From Methanoculleus horonobensis (GTDB taxonomy: Archaea > Halobacteriota > Methanomicrobia > Methanomicrobiales > Methanoculleaceae): DNA of 64,000 bases. The notes under the pieces are model-generated. The model was not told where the DNA came from. It did no database searches and saw only the letters and a list, made by a program, of their open reading frames with translations. Position 1 is the stretch's first letter. Each line of letters opens with the position of its first letter. Below, one piece after another: positions 7,897 through 16,167 of this stretch. The position numbers were made by a program, and so were the translations under genes. The DNA is taken from contig NZ_BCNY01000013.1 of the NCBI RefSeq assembly GCF_001602375.1, forward strand, positions 62,001-126,000, written 5' to 3'.

Positions 7897-8324
7897 GTCT
7901 GTTCCTTGACCTTCCTCACCGAGATGATCGTCTGGATATCCCTTACCCCCGGAAGGCCGGAGAGGGGGACGAGCACGCTCCGTTTCAGCTCAGATATATT
8001 CTGCACCCGGACCTTGACGAAGAAGTCGCCGGGCTCGAGAACCTCGTAGAGTTCAAGGATGCTCGGGAGGCTCCGCATGAACTCTTCGACCTCCGGTTTC
8101 CCGTCGGGGTGAACCCTGACGTTCAGAAAAGCGACCAGTGTATGCTCGAAACACTTCTGGTTGATGACGATCGTGAACCGCTCGAGGATACCGGCGTTCT
8201 TTAACTTCTCGATCCGTTTAAAGACCGTCGACGGTGCGATGCCCAGCATTGAGCCGAGTTCTGCCATAGACATCCGCCCGTCTCTCTGCAGCTCCCGAAG
8301 GATCGCGTCGTCGATCTCGTCCAT
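7893..8324 (-). CDS. Lrp/AsnC-family transcriptional regulator
   Basis: A 143-residue protein with an N-terminal helix-turn-helix (DDAILRELQRDGRMSMAELG and SMLGIAPSTVFKRIEKL) and a C-terminal RAM/ligand-binding domain (VAFLNVRVHPDGKPEVEEFM, GDFFVKVRVQNISELKRSV, GVRDIQTIISVRKV). Lrp-type proteins bind DNA as octamers and often respond to amino acids or other small metabolites. It leads a three-gene operon with a membrane protein and an unknown protein, and may regulate that operon. An AT-rich TATA-like element lies near 8353-8362. Confidence 0.9.
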   Translation of the reverse strand: MDEIDDAILRELQRDGRMSMAELGSMLGIAPSTVFKRIEKLKNAGILERFTIVINQKCFEHTLVAFLNVRVHPDGKPEVEEFMRSLPSILELYEVLEPGDFFVKVRVQNISELKRSVLVPLSGLPGVRDIQTIISVRKVKEQT

Positions 8325-8349
8325 TCAGTACAATAGTTACAAGTTTTTA

Positions 8350-8364
8350 GTTATAAAAATTCCG
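8350..8364 (-). promoter_or_regulatory. Probable promoter of the Lrp operon
   Basis: The minus strand reads TTTTTATAACT about 30 bases before the start codon at 8324, the right distance for a box A serving a leaderless or nearly leaderless transcript. Confidence 0.4.
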
Positions 8365-8524
8365 CATTTGCTTTTAAATTATTGGTGGATTATTTTTCAT
8401 TTCTGTCGGATAATGGGGGTGATAATAAGTTTAACCGGGGCTCGGCATGGTGATTAAATGCAAGTTTTTCGAGAGGCAAGAGGAAATAATGTCCGGATCC
8501 TTACAAAAATGTGGAAATATTGTT

Positions 8525-9325
8525 TCAAAGCCTGTGAAAGACCGTTCCTCCCGGATTGACGATCCTGACCTGCCCGGAATCTCCCGCTGCTTCCCGGATG
8601 GCCGTGTCGATGAACTCTCTTGCCGCGCGGAACCCCCCCTCTACGGGCATCCCCCGGGCGAGGCATGCCGCGAGCGCCGCCGAGAAGCAGCACCCCGACC
8701 CGTGCACCGCATAGGGGTATCGCTCCCCGGAGAGCCGTATCCCGCCGTCCCGGTCGACCAGGATATCGACCGCCGCACCGCCGGCGAGGTGTCCGCCCTT
8801 CACCACCACGGCACGGGCACCGAGGTCGAGGATTCGCCGGCCGGCGTCAGCCATCTCCTCGACGGTCGTGACCGGCATACCGGCGAGAACCTCCGCCTCC
8901 GGGATGTTCGGGGTGACGACCGCCGCCCGGGGGATGAGGAGTTCCGCGAGATCCCTGACGGCATCCTCCGCGAGCAGCCGGTGGCCCGACGTCGAGACCA
9001 TCACCGGGTCGATCACGAGCGCGGCTCCCTCCGGCAGGGCCTCCGCGACCGCACGGACGTTTGCGGCGTTCCCGAGCATCCCGGTCTTCCACGCCCCGAT
9101 CGAAAAGCCGTCCGCGACCGCTTCCATCTGCGCCCGGATTGCGTCGGCGGGGAGCATCCAGGTCCCCCGCACCTCGCGGGTGTTCTGGGCGGTCACCGCC
9201 GTAATGACCGTCAGCCCATAGACCCCGAGCGCCGTGAACGTCTTCAAGTCCGCCTGGATGCCCGCCCCTCCCCCCGAGTCCGAACCGGCGACGGAGCAGG
9301 CGGCGATCATCTCTCCACCCGTCAT
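8525..9325 (-). CDS. thiD: Hydroxymethylpyrimidine/phosphomethylpyrimidine kinase (ThiD)
   Basis: A 266-residue ribokinase-family enzyme of thiamin synthesis. It phosphorylates 4-amino-5-hydroxymethyl-2-methylpyrimidine and its monophosphate. Family motifs are GSDSGGGAGIQADLKTF near the N-terminus, ITAVTAQNT, VIDPVMVSTSGHRL, VKGGHLAGG and the anion-hole and base region YPYAVHGSGCCFSAALAAC. In archaea ThiD is often fused to a ThiN domain; the length here shows a stand-alone kinase. An alternative start is the ATG at 9310. It is divergent from the AIR-synthase-related gene. Confidence 0.92.
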   Translation of the reverse strand: MTGGEMIAACSVAGSDSGGGAGIQADLKTFTALGVYGLTVITAVTAQNTREVRGTWMLPADAIRAQMEAVADGFSIGAWKTGMLGNAANVRAVAEALPEGAALVIDPVMVSTSGHRLLAEDAVRDLAELLIPRAAVVTPNIPEAEVLAGMPVTTVEEMADAGRRILDLGARAVVVKGGHLAGGAAVDILVDRDGGIRLSGERYPYAVHGSGCCFSAALAACLARGMPVEGGFRAAREFIDTAIREAAGDSGQVRIVNPGGTVFHRL

Positions 9326-9411
9326 CCATCAGGTGTCGCCCGGGATCTGCTTGAATCTTTGCCTCTTTTTCGCCATTTCCTTTATCTCGTTCTGCACCGA
9401 CCACTCTTACA

Positions 9412-10740
9412 ATGGATGTAGAAGAGATCAGCCGCCGGCACCTCGCCGCCGGCACCCCTGACGACGAGATCGTGCGCTTTCTCTCCCGGGATATCCTCTC
9501 GATCAAGCACCACCGCGTAACACCCGCATACGCCGAGGCATTCGCCCGGGCGGTCGTTGCCGAAGCAAAGAACTCGACCGGGCTCTCCGGCGACCTCTTC
9601 ACGTTCGAGCCATCCGGTTCGACGATGGGCGAGTTCGGCGTCGGCTCGCGGGGGTCGGGCGACTTCTTCGCCCACCGGCAGCTCGCCCGGATCATCGGCC
9701 GGACGGAGGCCGCGGTCGGCGTCGACGAGATGGACGACGCCGGCGCCGTCCGTGCCGGCGGGGACTACATCATCACCACCGTCGACGGGATGCACTCCCG
9801 CCTCTCCGACTTCCCCTTCCTTGCCGGGTTCCACGTCACCCGGGCGACGCTCCGCGACGTCTACGTCATGGGTGCAAAACCCGTCGCGCTCCTCTCCGAT
9901 ATCCACGTCGCCGACGACGGCGATGTGGCAAAGATATTCGACTACACGGCAGGCGTCTCCGCCGTCGGCGAGGCGATGGGCGTCCCGCTCGTCACCGGCT
10001 CGACCCTCCGGATCGGCGGGGACATGGTGCTCGGCTCCCGGATGACCGGGTGCGTCGGCGCCGTCGGCGTCGCGAACCACCTCACCGCCCGGAAGCAGAT
10101 CGCCCCCGGCGACGTCCTCCTCATGACCGAAGGGGCGGGCGGCGGGACGATCGCCACCGCCGCGATCTACTCCGGGTTCCCCGAGGTCGTCGAGGAGACG
10201 ATCAACCTCCACTTCCTCAAAGCCTGCGAGGCGCTGCTTGCGAGCAGTGTCCTCAATAGCATCCACGCCATGACCGACGTCACGAACGGCGGGCTCCGGG
10301 GCGACGCCTACGAGATGGCCGAGACCGCTGGCTGCCGGATCGTCGTCGTCGAGGACGAACTCCGCACCCTCGTCCGGCCGAAAGTTCTCGAGATGCTCGA
10401 CGCGCTCGAGATCGACTACCTCGGCGTATCCCTCGACGCCCTCCTGGTCGTCGCGCCGCCCGAGGCTGCGCCGGAGATCCGGCGGGTCGTGGAGTCCGCG
10501 GGCGTCGCGATGAAAGAGATCGGCTACGTCGAGGTAGGAAAGCCCGAATCCGTCCTCTCGGTCGGCGGCGAGATCCGGGACTTCACTCCCCGGTTCCGGG
10601 AGTCGGCATACACCCCGGTCAAGAAGGTCGTGGACGAGGACAAACGGGACTTCGAGGAGATGAAGGTCGGGGTCGAGCGGGCGGCGGAAGCGGCGCTTGA
10701 AAAGAAGCTCCGGATCCTCTCCCGGCTCCGGTCTTCGTGA
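9412..10740 (+). CDS. AIR synthase-related protein (PurM/SelD/HypE superfamily, COG2144-like)
   Basis: A 442-residue protein. The N-terminal 90 residues are a helical extension. The central part carries the PurM-like N domain (AAVGVDEMDDAGAVRAGGDY, TVDGMHSRLSDFPFLAGFH, DVYVMGAKPVALLSDIHVAD) and the C domain (ALLASSVLNSIHAMTDVTNG, GGLRGDAYEMAE). The superfamily uses ATP to activate an oxygen or carboxamide substrate. Long methanogen versions like this have no assigned reaction. It is not a SelD or HypE, because their Cys features are missing. Highly GC-rich but otherwise regular. Confidence 0.82.
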   Translation: MDVEEISRRHLAAGTPDDEIVRFLSRDILSIKHHRVTPAYAEAFARAVVAEAKNSTGLSGDLFTFEPSGSTMGEFGVGSRGSGDFFAHRQLARIIGRTEAAVGVDEMDDAGAVRAGGDYIITTVDGMHSRLSDFPFLAGFHVTRATLRDVYVMGAKPVALLSDIHVADDGDVAKIFDYTAGVSAVGEAMGVPLVTGSTLRIGGDMVLGSRMTGCVGAVGVANHLTARKQIAPGDVLLMTEGAGGGTIATAAIYSGFPEVVEETINLHFLKACEALLASSVLNSIHAMTDVTNGGLRGDAYEMAETAGCRIVVVEDELRTLVRPKVLEMLDALEIDYLGVSLDALLVVAPPEAAPEIRRVVESAGVAMKEIGYVEVGKPESVLSVGGEIRDFTPRFRESAYTPVKKVVDEDKRDFEEMKVGVERAAEAALEKKLRILSRLRSS

Positions 10741-10796
10741 GGAGATCGGATGCATTCTCGATTGGCGGAAGGATATCTGTTGCCTTAAGAAGAGGG

Positions 10797-11039
10797 TTAT
10801 CGTAAGAGATCGTAGACGTGTTCTTTCGTCATGCCCTCAAATTCTGCGATGTCGGTGACGATTGCGTTCAGTGTAGCTACATTAAGTTCGTCGTGAAGGG
10901 GTATGGTAACCCGAAGTCGTTTATCTCCAACAACTTTACGCATCTGGACGTGACTTCCGGCCTGCCGGAGAAAAGAAAATCCAAGTTTTTCAAGGACTTT
11001 GATAGTCTTGAAACCACTAACAACCGGGTGTCGCGGCAA
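10797..11039 (-). CDS. hicA: HicA-family toxin
   Basis: An 80-residue protein with the HicA arrangement: GFKTIKVLEKLGFSFLRQAG, then the presumed catalytic His in GSHVQMRKV, a strand RVTIPLHDEL and a C-terminal helix pair. It overlaps the 3' end of the upstream hicB-like gene by 23 bases, in antitoxin-first order. Presumed mRNA interferase. It shares little sequence with the HicA at 5866, so the two loci were probably acquired separately. Confidence 0.82.
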   Translation of the reverse strand: MPRHPVVSGFKTIKVLEKLGFSFLRQAGSHVQMRKVVGDKRLRVTIPLHDELNVATLNAIVTDIAEFEGMTKEHVYDLLR

Positions 11040-11292
11040 TGATATCGACCTTGTATTCGAAATTTGACGGGATCGGGCTCTCCTGTTCGTGGGTTTCGGA
11101 TTTGTACCTGGTTACAATGGTGATTCGTTCTCCCGCTTCGAGCTCTTCCGTGTAATGGAGCGACGTTGCTTCCAGGATGTTGTCGATGAGTTCTCCGATG
11201 CTTTTGCCCTGGGTAAAGATGGCATTTTCAGGTGCATGTGCGCTGGCGCTCCACCATCCTTCGGCATACGTTACTTCAAATGTGACCAGCAT
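11017..11292 (-). CDS. hicB: HicB-like antitoxin
   Basis: A 91-residue protein beginning MLVTFEVTYAEGWWSASAHA, with FTQGKSIGELIDNILEAT in the position of the HicB helix. This is the short HicB-type fold. It lies immediately upstream of and overlaps hicA, as expected for a coupled antitoxin-toxin operon. Confidence 0.8.
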   Translation of the reverse strand: MLVTFEVTYAEGWWSASAHAPENAIFTQGKSIGELIDNILEATSLHYTEELEAGERITIVTRYKSETHEQESPIPSNFEYKVDIIAATPGC

Positions 11293-11610
11293 GACGTTAC
11301 ACCTCTGCGTAATTGGGATATTGGGTTTTTCAGGGATAAGTTTGGTGGTGACATGGTTGCCACATCCAGATCACATTATCTGTCATCATCTTATCGGACG
11401 CGCACGACGGGGTCGGCGGTATCGGTATCCGCAGTCAGAGGAGATGCCGTTCCCCGCGCCTGCCATCAGGGTGGTGTTCTCGGCAACGCCCTCGTAGTCG
11501 TTAACCTGCTCTTTTCTCCTGTCTCCTGCAGGAGTATGCAGGTGGGCGAGTGCGATGGGCATCGGGATGCCGGATGGGAGGGCACCCTGCGCCCCCTCCC
11601 ACGAACCGAC
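11293..11610. other. Intergenic region without a supported gene
   Basis: About 300 bases between the hicB start and the serpin terminator region. Frames present here are short and show no family features. A GC-rich inverted repeat (GGGAGGG / CCCTCCC) lies at 11577-11600. Confidence 0.5.
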
Positions 11611-11646
11611 GGAAGGGGGGAAAGAACGACCCCTTGTTCCCCCCTT
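11611..11646 (-). terminator. Hairpin at the serpin 3' end
   Basis: GAAGGGGGGAA and TTCCCCCCTTC form a strong inverted repeat directly after the serpin stop codon, followed on the minus strand by a second hairpin (11577-11600). It is probably a transcript-end or stability structure. Archaeal termination does not require hairpins, so the role is inferred. Confidence 0.4.
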
Positions 11647-12920
11647 CACGTGCCTTCGGGGTTGACGACCCTCCCCATGAAGAGGATCGCGCCTGAATCC
11701 TTCTCAGTGATGAGGAAGATAAACGGGTGGTCCGCACGGAAGACGGGTGCGGTCTCCGGACCTACAGCCCCCCCGCCCGCGATGATGACGGCGGTCGCCG
11801 CCGCTGCCTCGGTTCCCTCCTCGTTCACGTCGACGAACGCCTTGTGGACGACATCGCTGATGAAGAGCATATCCGTGCCGTCCATCCCCGAGAAGTTGGC
11901 CGCATCAGTGAACGCCGTCGGCATCCCCATCGCTGCGAGCGCCTGCGGGAGACTGTACTCCGTCTCAAGCGTGAACTTCGGGAAGACGACCCTGACGCGC
12001 CGGTCGGTCAGCGAATCCCGGATCCCGGTGAGCGTCCCGACGTCGAGAACCTCTTCTGCTGCCGTCAGGTTGTCTTCCTTCGGGAGGAGGACGAGCATCG
12101 AGAGTTCCGTTCCGTTCCCGTGCGCATACGGCATCCTGAGCACCTGGAGGGTCCCCGTCTCGGTATATCCGTATATGGCATCCTCGTCCGTCCGGTGCAT
12201 CATCTGGACCTGCACTGTCTCGTCCTGAGCGATCCGGAACGCCTCCTCCGTCGTCTCGGCGGGATCGAACTGCTTGACCCAGGTACCCTTGAAGTAGATA
12301 GCGTTCGTGATCACGAGCCGGGTGAGGTCGTCGATCGAGTCGGCTGGGAGAAGGTCGCGGATTTTATCCTCGGTCTGCTCTTCCACCCACCGGTTGATCG
12401 TCTCCCGCGACCCCTCGGGGTCGTTGATGAAGTCGAAGTTCGTGACGTTCGCCCCGTACCAGCGTTCGGCAATCCCAGTGTAGTCCGGGAGGAACGAATA
12501 GGTCTCCTCCGCCCAGAGGGCGTTTGCGGTGCGGAGGGTGTAGTTGGCGCTCCCCCGATTGAGGCCGGCATCCAGCCAGGCAAACCCGGCTCTCCGGAGG
12601 GTCTTGTTCTCCGGAAGGTGCAGCACCGACCGGATCTCGTCGGCGGTCGTGCCGCGGGCGCCCTCGCAGGTGATCGCGAGGGCCGAGGTGATGCTGTAGG
12701 GCGAGAAGAAGAGGTTGTCTCCCGCATGCGCCGGCTCGGCCGCGAGGTGGCGGTAGAGGTCGACCGCGAACCGGTTGTTGCCGGCCGCCACACTATCGTC
12801 GGCTACGGATTCACCGGAGACCGAGGTCGTGTTCAGAGGTGCGGTCCCGCAGACAGCCAGTCCTGCAAGAATGAGCGCCAGAACCAGGATGCCTATTCCA
12901 GAGATCAATAGTCTTTTCAT
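11646..12920 (-). CDS. Serpin-family serine protease inhibitor, predicted lipoprotein
   Basis: A 424-residue serpin. The start at 12920 gives an N-terminal signal (MKRLLISGIGILVLALILAG) ending in a lipobox-like LAVC, so the protein is probably secreted and membrane-anchored. Serpin signatures are NLFFSPYSITSALAITCEGA, NAIYFKGTWVKQFDP, VVHKAFVDVNEEGTEAAAA and HPFIFLITEKDSGAILFMGR. The hinge (EEGTEAAAAT) has the small residues needed for loop insertion, so it should be inhibitory. The reactive-centre region is AGGGAVGPETAP, rich in Gly and Ala, which would suit subtilisin- or elastase-like proteases. It is followed on the chromosome by a membrane winged-helix regulator gene. Confidence 0.93.
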   Translation of the reverse strand: MKRLLISGIGILVLALILAGLAVCGTAPLNTTSVSGESVADDSVAAGNNRFAVDLYRHLAAEPAHAGDNLFFSPYSITSALAITCEGARGTTADEIRSVLHLPENKTLRRAGFAWLDAGLNRGSANYTLRTANALWAEETYSFLPDYTGIAERWYGANVTNFDFINDPEGSRETINRWVEEQTEDKIRDLLPADSIDDLTRLVITNAIYFKGTWVKQFDPAETTEEAFRIAQDETVQVQMMHRTDEDAIYGYTETGTLQVLRMPYAHGNGTELSMLVLLPKEDNLTAAEEVLDVGTLTGIRDSLTDRRVRVVFPKFTLETEYSLPQALAAMGMPTAFTDAANFSGMDGTDMLFISDVVHKAFVDVNEEGTEAAAATAVIIAGGGAVGPETAPVFRADHPFIFLITEKDSGAILFMGRVVNPEGT

Positions 12921-13058
12921 CGTTCTCTCCCGTGGATGGCATCGAGGTGGCCGGTGATCCGCGAACCGGGTAACTTCCGGGCATCCACACGGAGTCTTTC
13001 TGCAGGAAGACGATAATATCGGCGAAAGCGTTCGATCCCGGTCGAACGGGTTCAAAAA

Positions 13059-13619
13059 CTATATCAGTCGCGTGGCTTCCCCACCCGCAGGATTGGGAGA
13101 CTGCGTCGCTGCACGCATCTCCCGCCACCGGACGCAGGCATACGCCATGAGGACCCCCCCGATCACCGCGAGCGCGATCCCGGCAACGAGCAGTTCCACG
13201 GGAGGCCCCTCCGTGACCGGGAGGCCGCCGCCGCCTATTGGTCTCGGAGAGATCGGCCCTTCCCGGACCGGCGCGGTCAGGAAGGCCGCGAGGGCACAGA
13301 CCCCTCCGGCGAGGCTTGCCAGTCCCGCAGCCAGGATTATCCGGATCCGGGCACCGCCGTGCGGCTGCAGGAGGGCCAGCCCCTCCGGCGTGAGCGCGTA
13401 GTACACCCAGGCGTGTCCGTCGTCGCCTGCGGCGACAAAACCGGCGTCGGCCAGTCTCTGCAGGTGGTGATGAACCGTGGATTTTGCCAGGTTGAGGTCG
13501 GCCGCAAGTTCCGTGATCGTCATCCTGCGTATATGCAGAGCCTTTAAAATATCAAGCCGGGTTTCGGATGCGAGAACCTCGAACGTATCCTTCGTCAGGA
13601 TGATATCGGCCGGCTCCAT
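13059..13619 (-). CDS. Membrane-anchored ArsR-like winged-helix regulator
   Basis: A 186-residue protein. Residues 8-75 form a winged helix of the ArsR type (EVLASETRLDILKALHIRRM, ITELAADLNLAKSTVHHHLQ, HAWVYYALTPEGLALL). Two hydrophobic segments follow, at about 91-112 and 143-163, so the DNA-binding domain is tethered to the membrane. It lies about 140 bases upstream of the serpin on the same strand and could control it, perhaps in response to an extracellular or membrane signal (inference). Confidence 0.8.
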   Translation of the reverse strand: MEPADIILTKDTFEVLASETRLDILKALHIRRMTITELAADLNLAKSTVHHHLQRLADAGFVAAGDDGHAWVYYALTPEGLALLQPHGGARIRIILAAGLASLAGGVCALAAFLTAPVREGPISPRPIGGGGLPVTEGPPVELLVAGIALAVIGGVLMAYACVRWREMRAATQSPNPAGGEATRLI

Positions 13620-13747
13620 AGGGGAGTAGTTCGGAAAGACGGGATATAACTATTCCGTTATCCCCACATCGCAAAAAAGAAGCCTCCTCATGCGGCCGGG
13701 TCGAGTGAGAGCAGGGAACGGCCCGTGCGTCCCCTCACAGACGTGAC

Positions 13748-14464
13748 TTAACTCTCTGGTTTCTTCCCCGCCGCGCAGACGTTATACGCCAGGTACGGCA
13801 GTTTCTCCTCGACGATCGGCTCCACCTTCCGTGCGAGGTTGAAGACCGGATCGGCGAGGTTCAGGTGCGCAAACGAGCACCGGCCGACCGAGACGTCCGT
13901 AAAGCCGGCCTCGCGGAAGAGCCCCGCGATCTCGGCATTGGTGTAGTAGTGCTCGTCGAAGTGCCCGACGCCCACCTTCTTCAGGCCGACCTTCTCCCCC
14001 ACCTGGTAGGCGATAGGGACGATGCTCGTGAAGACCGTCCTTGATAAGGTGCAGATCGCGATCCGGCCGCCGGGCTTCAAGACCCGGTAGCACTCCCGGA
14101 GCATCCCCTCCGGGTTGGGGACGTAACTGAAGGCGAGCAGGCTCGCGAGGGCGTCGAAAGTGCCGTCCTTGAACGGGAGGACGTCTGCCGTACCGACGCA
14201 GAACCCGCTCTCCGGGCACCGCTGCCGCCCGTGCCGAACCATCCCCGGGCTGATATCGAGCCCGAAGGCCCGGCCGCCTTCCGCGACGTAGCGCTGCACG
14301 AAGAGCCCGGTTCCGCACCCGACGTCGAGGAGGAACCCCCCCTTCGGGAGTTCGCTCATCACGTGTTCGGAGATGTGCCCGTGGTAATACTTCCCGCGGC
14401 TACCGTCGTAGCGCTCGTCGTAGATATCCGCGACCTCGTCATAATGTTGCTGTACTTTCTTCAC
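13748..14464 (-). CDS. Class I SAM-dependent methyltransferase
   Basis: A 238-residue UbiE-like methyltransferase: motif I LLDVGCGTGLFVQRY, the acidic loop GLDISPGMVRHGRQRCP, motif III VLPFKDGTFDALASLLAFSY and VLKPGGRIAIC. The N-terminus (HYDEVADIYDERYDG) is typical of small-molecule methyltransferases. The substrate is not predictable. Its start overlaps the 3' end of the RFC-like gene by 26 bases. Confidence 0.85.
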   Translation of the reverse strand: MKKVQQHYDEVADIYDERYDGSRGKYYHGHISEHVMSELPKGGFLLDVGCGTGLFVQRYVAEGGRAFGLDISPGMVRHGRQRCPESGFCVGTADVLPFKDGTFDALASLLAFSYVPNPEGMLRECYRVLKPGGRIAICTLSRTVFTSIVPIAYQVGEKVGLKKVGVGHFDEHYYTNAEIAGLFREAGFTDVSVGRCSFAHLNLADPVFNLARKVEPIVEEKLPYLAYNVCAAGKKPES

Positions 14465-15449
14465 TGAACACCTCCCGGGCTATCCGGGCAAGTAGTGCAT
14501 TGATCTGCACAAAATCGTTTGCGTTGTGGGAGAGCCGGAGATCCGCGTCGGCGAGCGCGACGGCAAGGGCCGGGTGGTTGTACTCGCGCCGGGCCACCTG
14601 CCGGAGTTCGCCGACGACCTCCCGCGCCGAGAGTCCGTACTCGATCATCAGCGACTCGGCGATCCGGCGGGCGGCGTCGAAGTTGCCGTCCCGGAGGGCG
14701 ACGAACGCCGACGTAGCGACGTTTGTGGTCTCGGAGCGCGAGATCTCCGCAAGATCGAACTCCTGCTCCGCTCTTGCGGCGATCTGCAGGTACATGATCG
14801 CACGCCGCAGGTCTCCCTGCGCGGCATACACGATCAGGTCGATGTCGTCGGCCGGAACCGCCGCCCCTTCCGCGGCCAGGATCTCCTCGAGCCGGGTCAG
14901 GACGAGACTGCTCTCGACCGGGGCGAAGAAGAGCGGCAGGCAGCGCGACGCGATGGCGGGGATGATCGCCGAGGGGCGGACGGTGACGAAGATGAACCGG
15001 CAGGTGGCGCTGTAGCGCTCCATCGTCCGGCGCAGGGCCTGCTGCGCCTCGAACGTCAGGCCGTGCGCGTCCTCGAAGACCATCAGCTTGAAGTCGGCGT
15101 CGAGCGGGCGCATCGAGGCGTACCACTTCACGATCTGCTTGAAGTTGACGATCAGGCTCCGGTCTTTGCGGTAGATCATGCTGAACCGCTCGTCCGTCTC
15201 GAGCGCGCTCCTCCCCCGCCCGAGAAGGTCGGTCGCGCTGAAGACGGTCGTGTTCGCCTTCCAGTTCTCGCCGTAGAGCCTTTTTGCGAGGCACTCGACG
15301 GCCGCGGTCTTCCCGGTGCCGTGCGGGCCGGAGATGAGCATGTGGGGCACGCTGCCGGAGTCCGAAAACGCCGTTAAATGGCGAACGACCTCGTCCTGTC
15401 CGATGATATCGTCGCACCGCGCCGGGCGGTAGACCTCACTCCAGAGCAT
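14439..15449 (-). CDS. RFC small-subunit-like AAA+ clamp loader protein
   Basis: A 336-residue AAA+ protein of the replication factor C small-subunit family, distinct from the canonical RfcS at 27228. It begins LWSEVYRPARCDDIIGQDEV. Walker A is GPHGTGKT and the arginine-finger SRC motif is kept (AIASRC). The Walker B region reads FEDAH instead of the usual LDEAD. Some methanogens have a three-subunit RFC with two different small subunits; this is the likely second one. It overlaps the methyltransferase gene downstream and, by 14 bases, the CoA gene upstream. Confidence 0.87.
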   Translation of the reverse strand: MLWSEVYRPARCDDIIGQDEVVRHLTAFSDSGSVPHMLISGPHGTGKTAAVECLAKRLYGENWKANTTVFSATDLLGRGRSALETDERFSMIYRKDRSLIVNFKQIVKWYASMRPLDADFKLMVFEDAHGLTFEAQQALRRTMERYSATCRFIFVTVRPSAIIPAIASRCLPLFFAPVESSLVLTRLEEILAAEGAAVPADDIDLIVYAAQGDLRRAIMYLQIAARAEQEFDLAEISRSETTNVATSAFVALRDGNFDAARRIAESLMIEYGLSAREVVGELRQVARREYNHPALAVALADADLRLSHNANDFVQINALLARIAREVFSEESTATL

Positions 15450-16167
15450 GGGCCAGTCTCTCTCTCATCTCATCTATTGCCGCCCGAAGGAGATAGGCAT
15501 TGTCCAGTGAGGCGACCAGTCGCTCGGCCTCGTCAGGCTCGAGGGAGGCACACGCCGCGGCGATGGCCGGAATGGCGCGCGTCACCTCGTCGACGATCGT
15601 GAGGCTCGCCGTGCGGGCTGTCCGGGAGAGCGGGTTTAGGTCGACGGTGATGACCGCTTTGCCCATCTCGCGGAGCGCGGCGCACCGGTCCCCGTCCTCG
15701 AGCGGCACCAGCACCACGTCGGCGTCCCCGATCCCCTCCGGCAGCGAGAGCGCCCGGTCGTGGGAGAGCGGGACGATCCGCTCCGGCGTACCCGAAAGAA
15801 CGCGGACGCCGTGCTCCGTAAGAAGCCGGTTGATCCGCTCGATCCGCTCCTCCGTCCGGTGGAAGAGGTTCACCTCGACGTCCGCGCCGCTCGCCCGCTG
15901 GAGCGCTGCGATCTCCGCCGCCGCAAGCGCCGCGGTGTTGCCGTTCACCGATATCACCGCGTGCCGGGCGGAGAGCAGCATCGCCGCAGCCGTCCGCTCG
16001 GCGAGGGCGGCGCTCTCGGTCGTCTTCTCGCCGATCAGGTAGTCGAACGCTTCTCCGCGCCCATGGGCGGCGAGCCCTTCCGGTGCGACGATACCCTCGC
16101 GTGCGCACCGGGCCAGCTGTTCGCGGGCGACAAGGGATCGGTAGCGTGGATGGTCTTTTGGAATCAT
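15436..16167 (-). CDS. 4-phosphopantoate--beta-alanine ligase (archaeal phosphopantothenate synthetase)
   Basis: A 243-residue DUF137-family enzyme. It joins 4-phosphopantoate and beta-alanine with ATP to give 4'-phosphopantothenate, the archaeal replacement for PanC/PanK. Recognisable blocks are DHPRYRSLVAREQLARCARE at the N-terminus, DYLIGEKTTESA, AVISVNGNTAALAAAEI, DVEVNLFHRTEERI and ITVDLNPLSRTAR. The start overlaps the pantoate kinase stop by four bases, and CoaBC follows, so the three steps are encoded consecutively. Confidence 0.93.
   Translation of the reverse strand: MIPKDHPRYRSLVAREQLARCAREGIVAPEGLAAHGRGEAFDYLIGEKTTESAALAERTAAAMLLSARHAVISVNGNTAALAAAEIAALQRASGADVEVNLFHRTEERIERINRLLTEHGVRVLSGTPERIVPLSHDRALSLPEGIGDADVVLVPLEDGDRCAALREMGKAVITVDLNPLSRTARTASLTIVDEVTRAIPAIAAACASLEPDEAERLVASLDNAYLLRAAIDEMRERLAHALE

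Noticed and set aside
9382-10755. 457-codon open frame on the minus strand
   Set aside because: It lies opposite the AIR-synthase-related gene, has Asp/Arg/Glu-rich composition typical of GC-rich antisense frames, and shows no domain.
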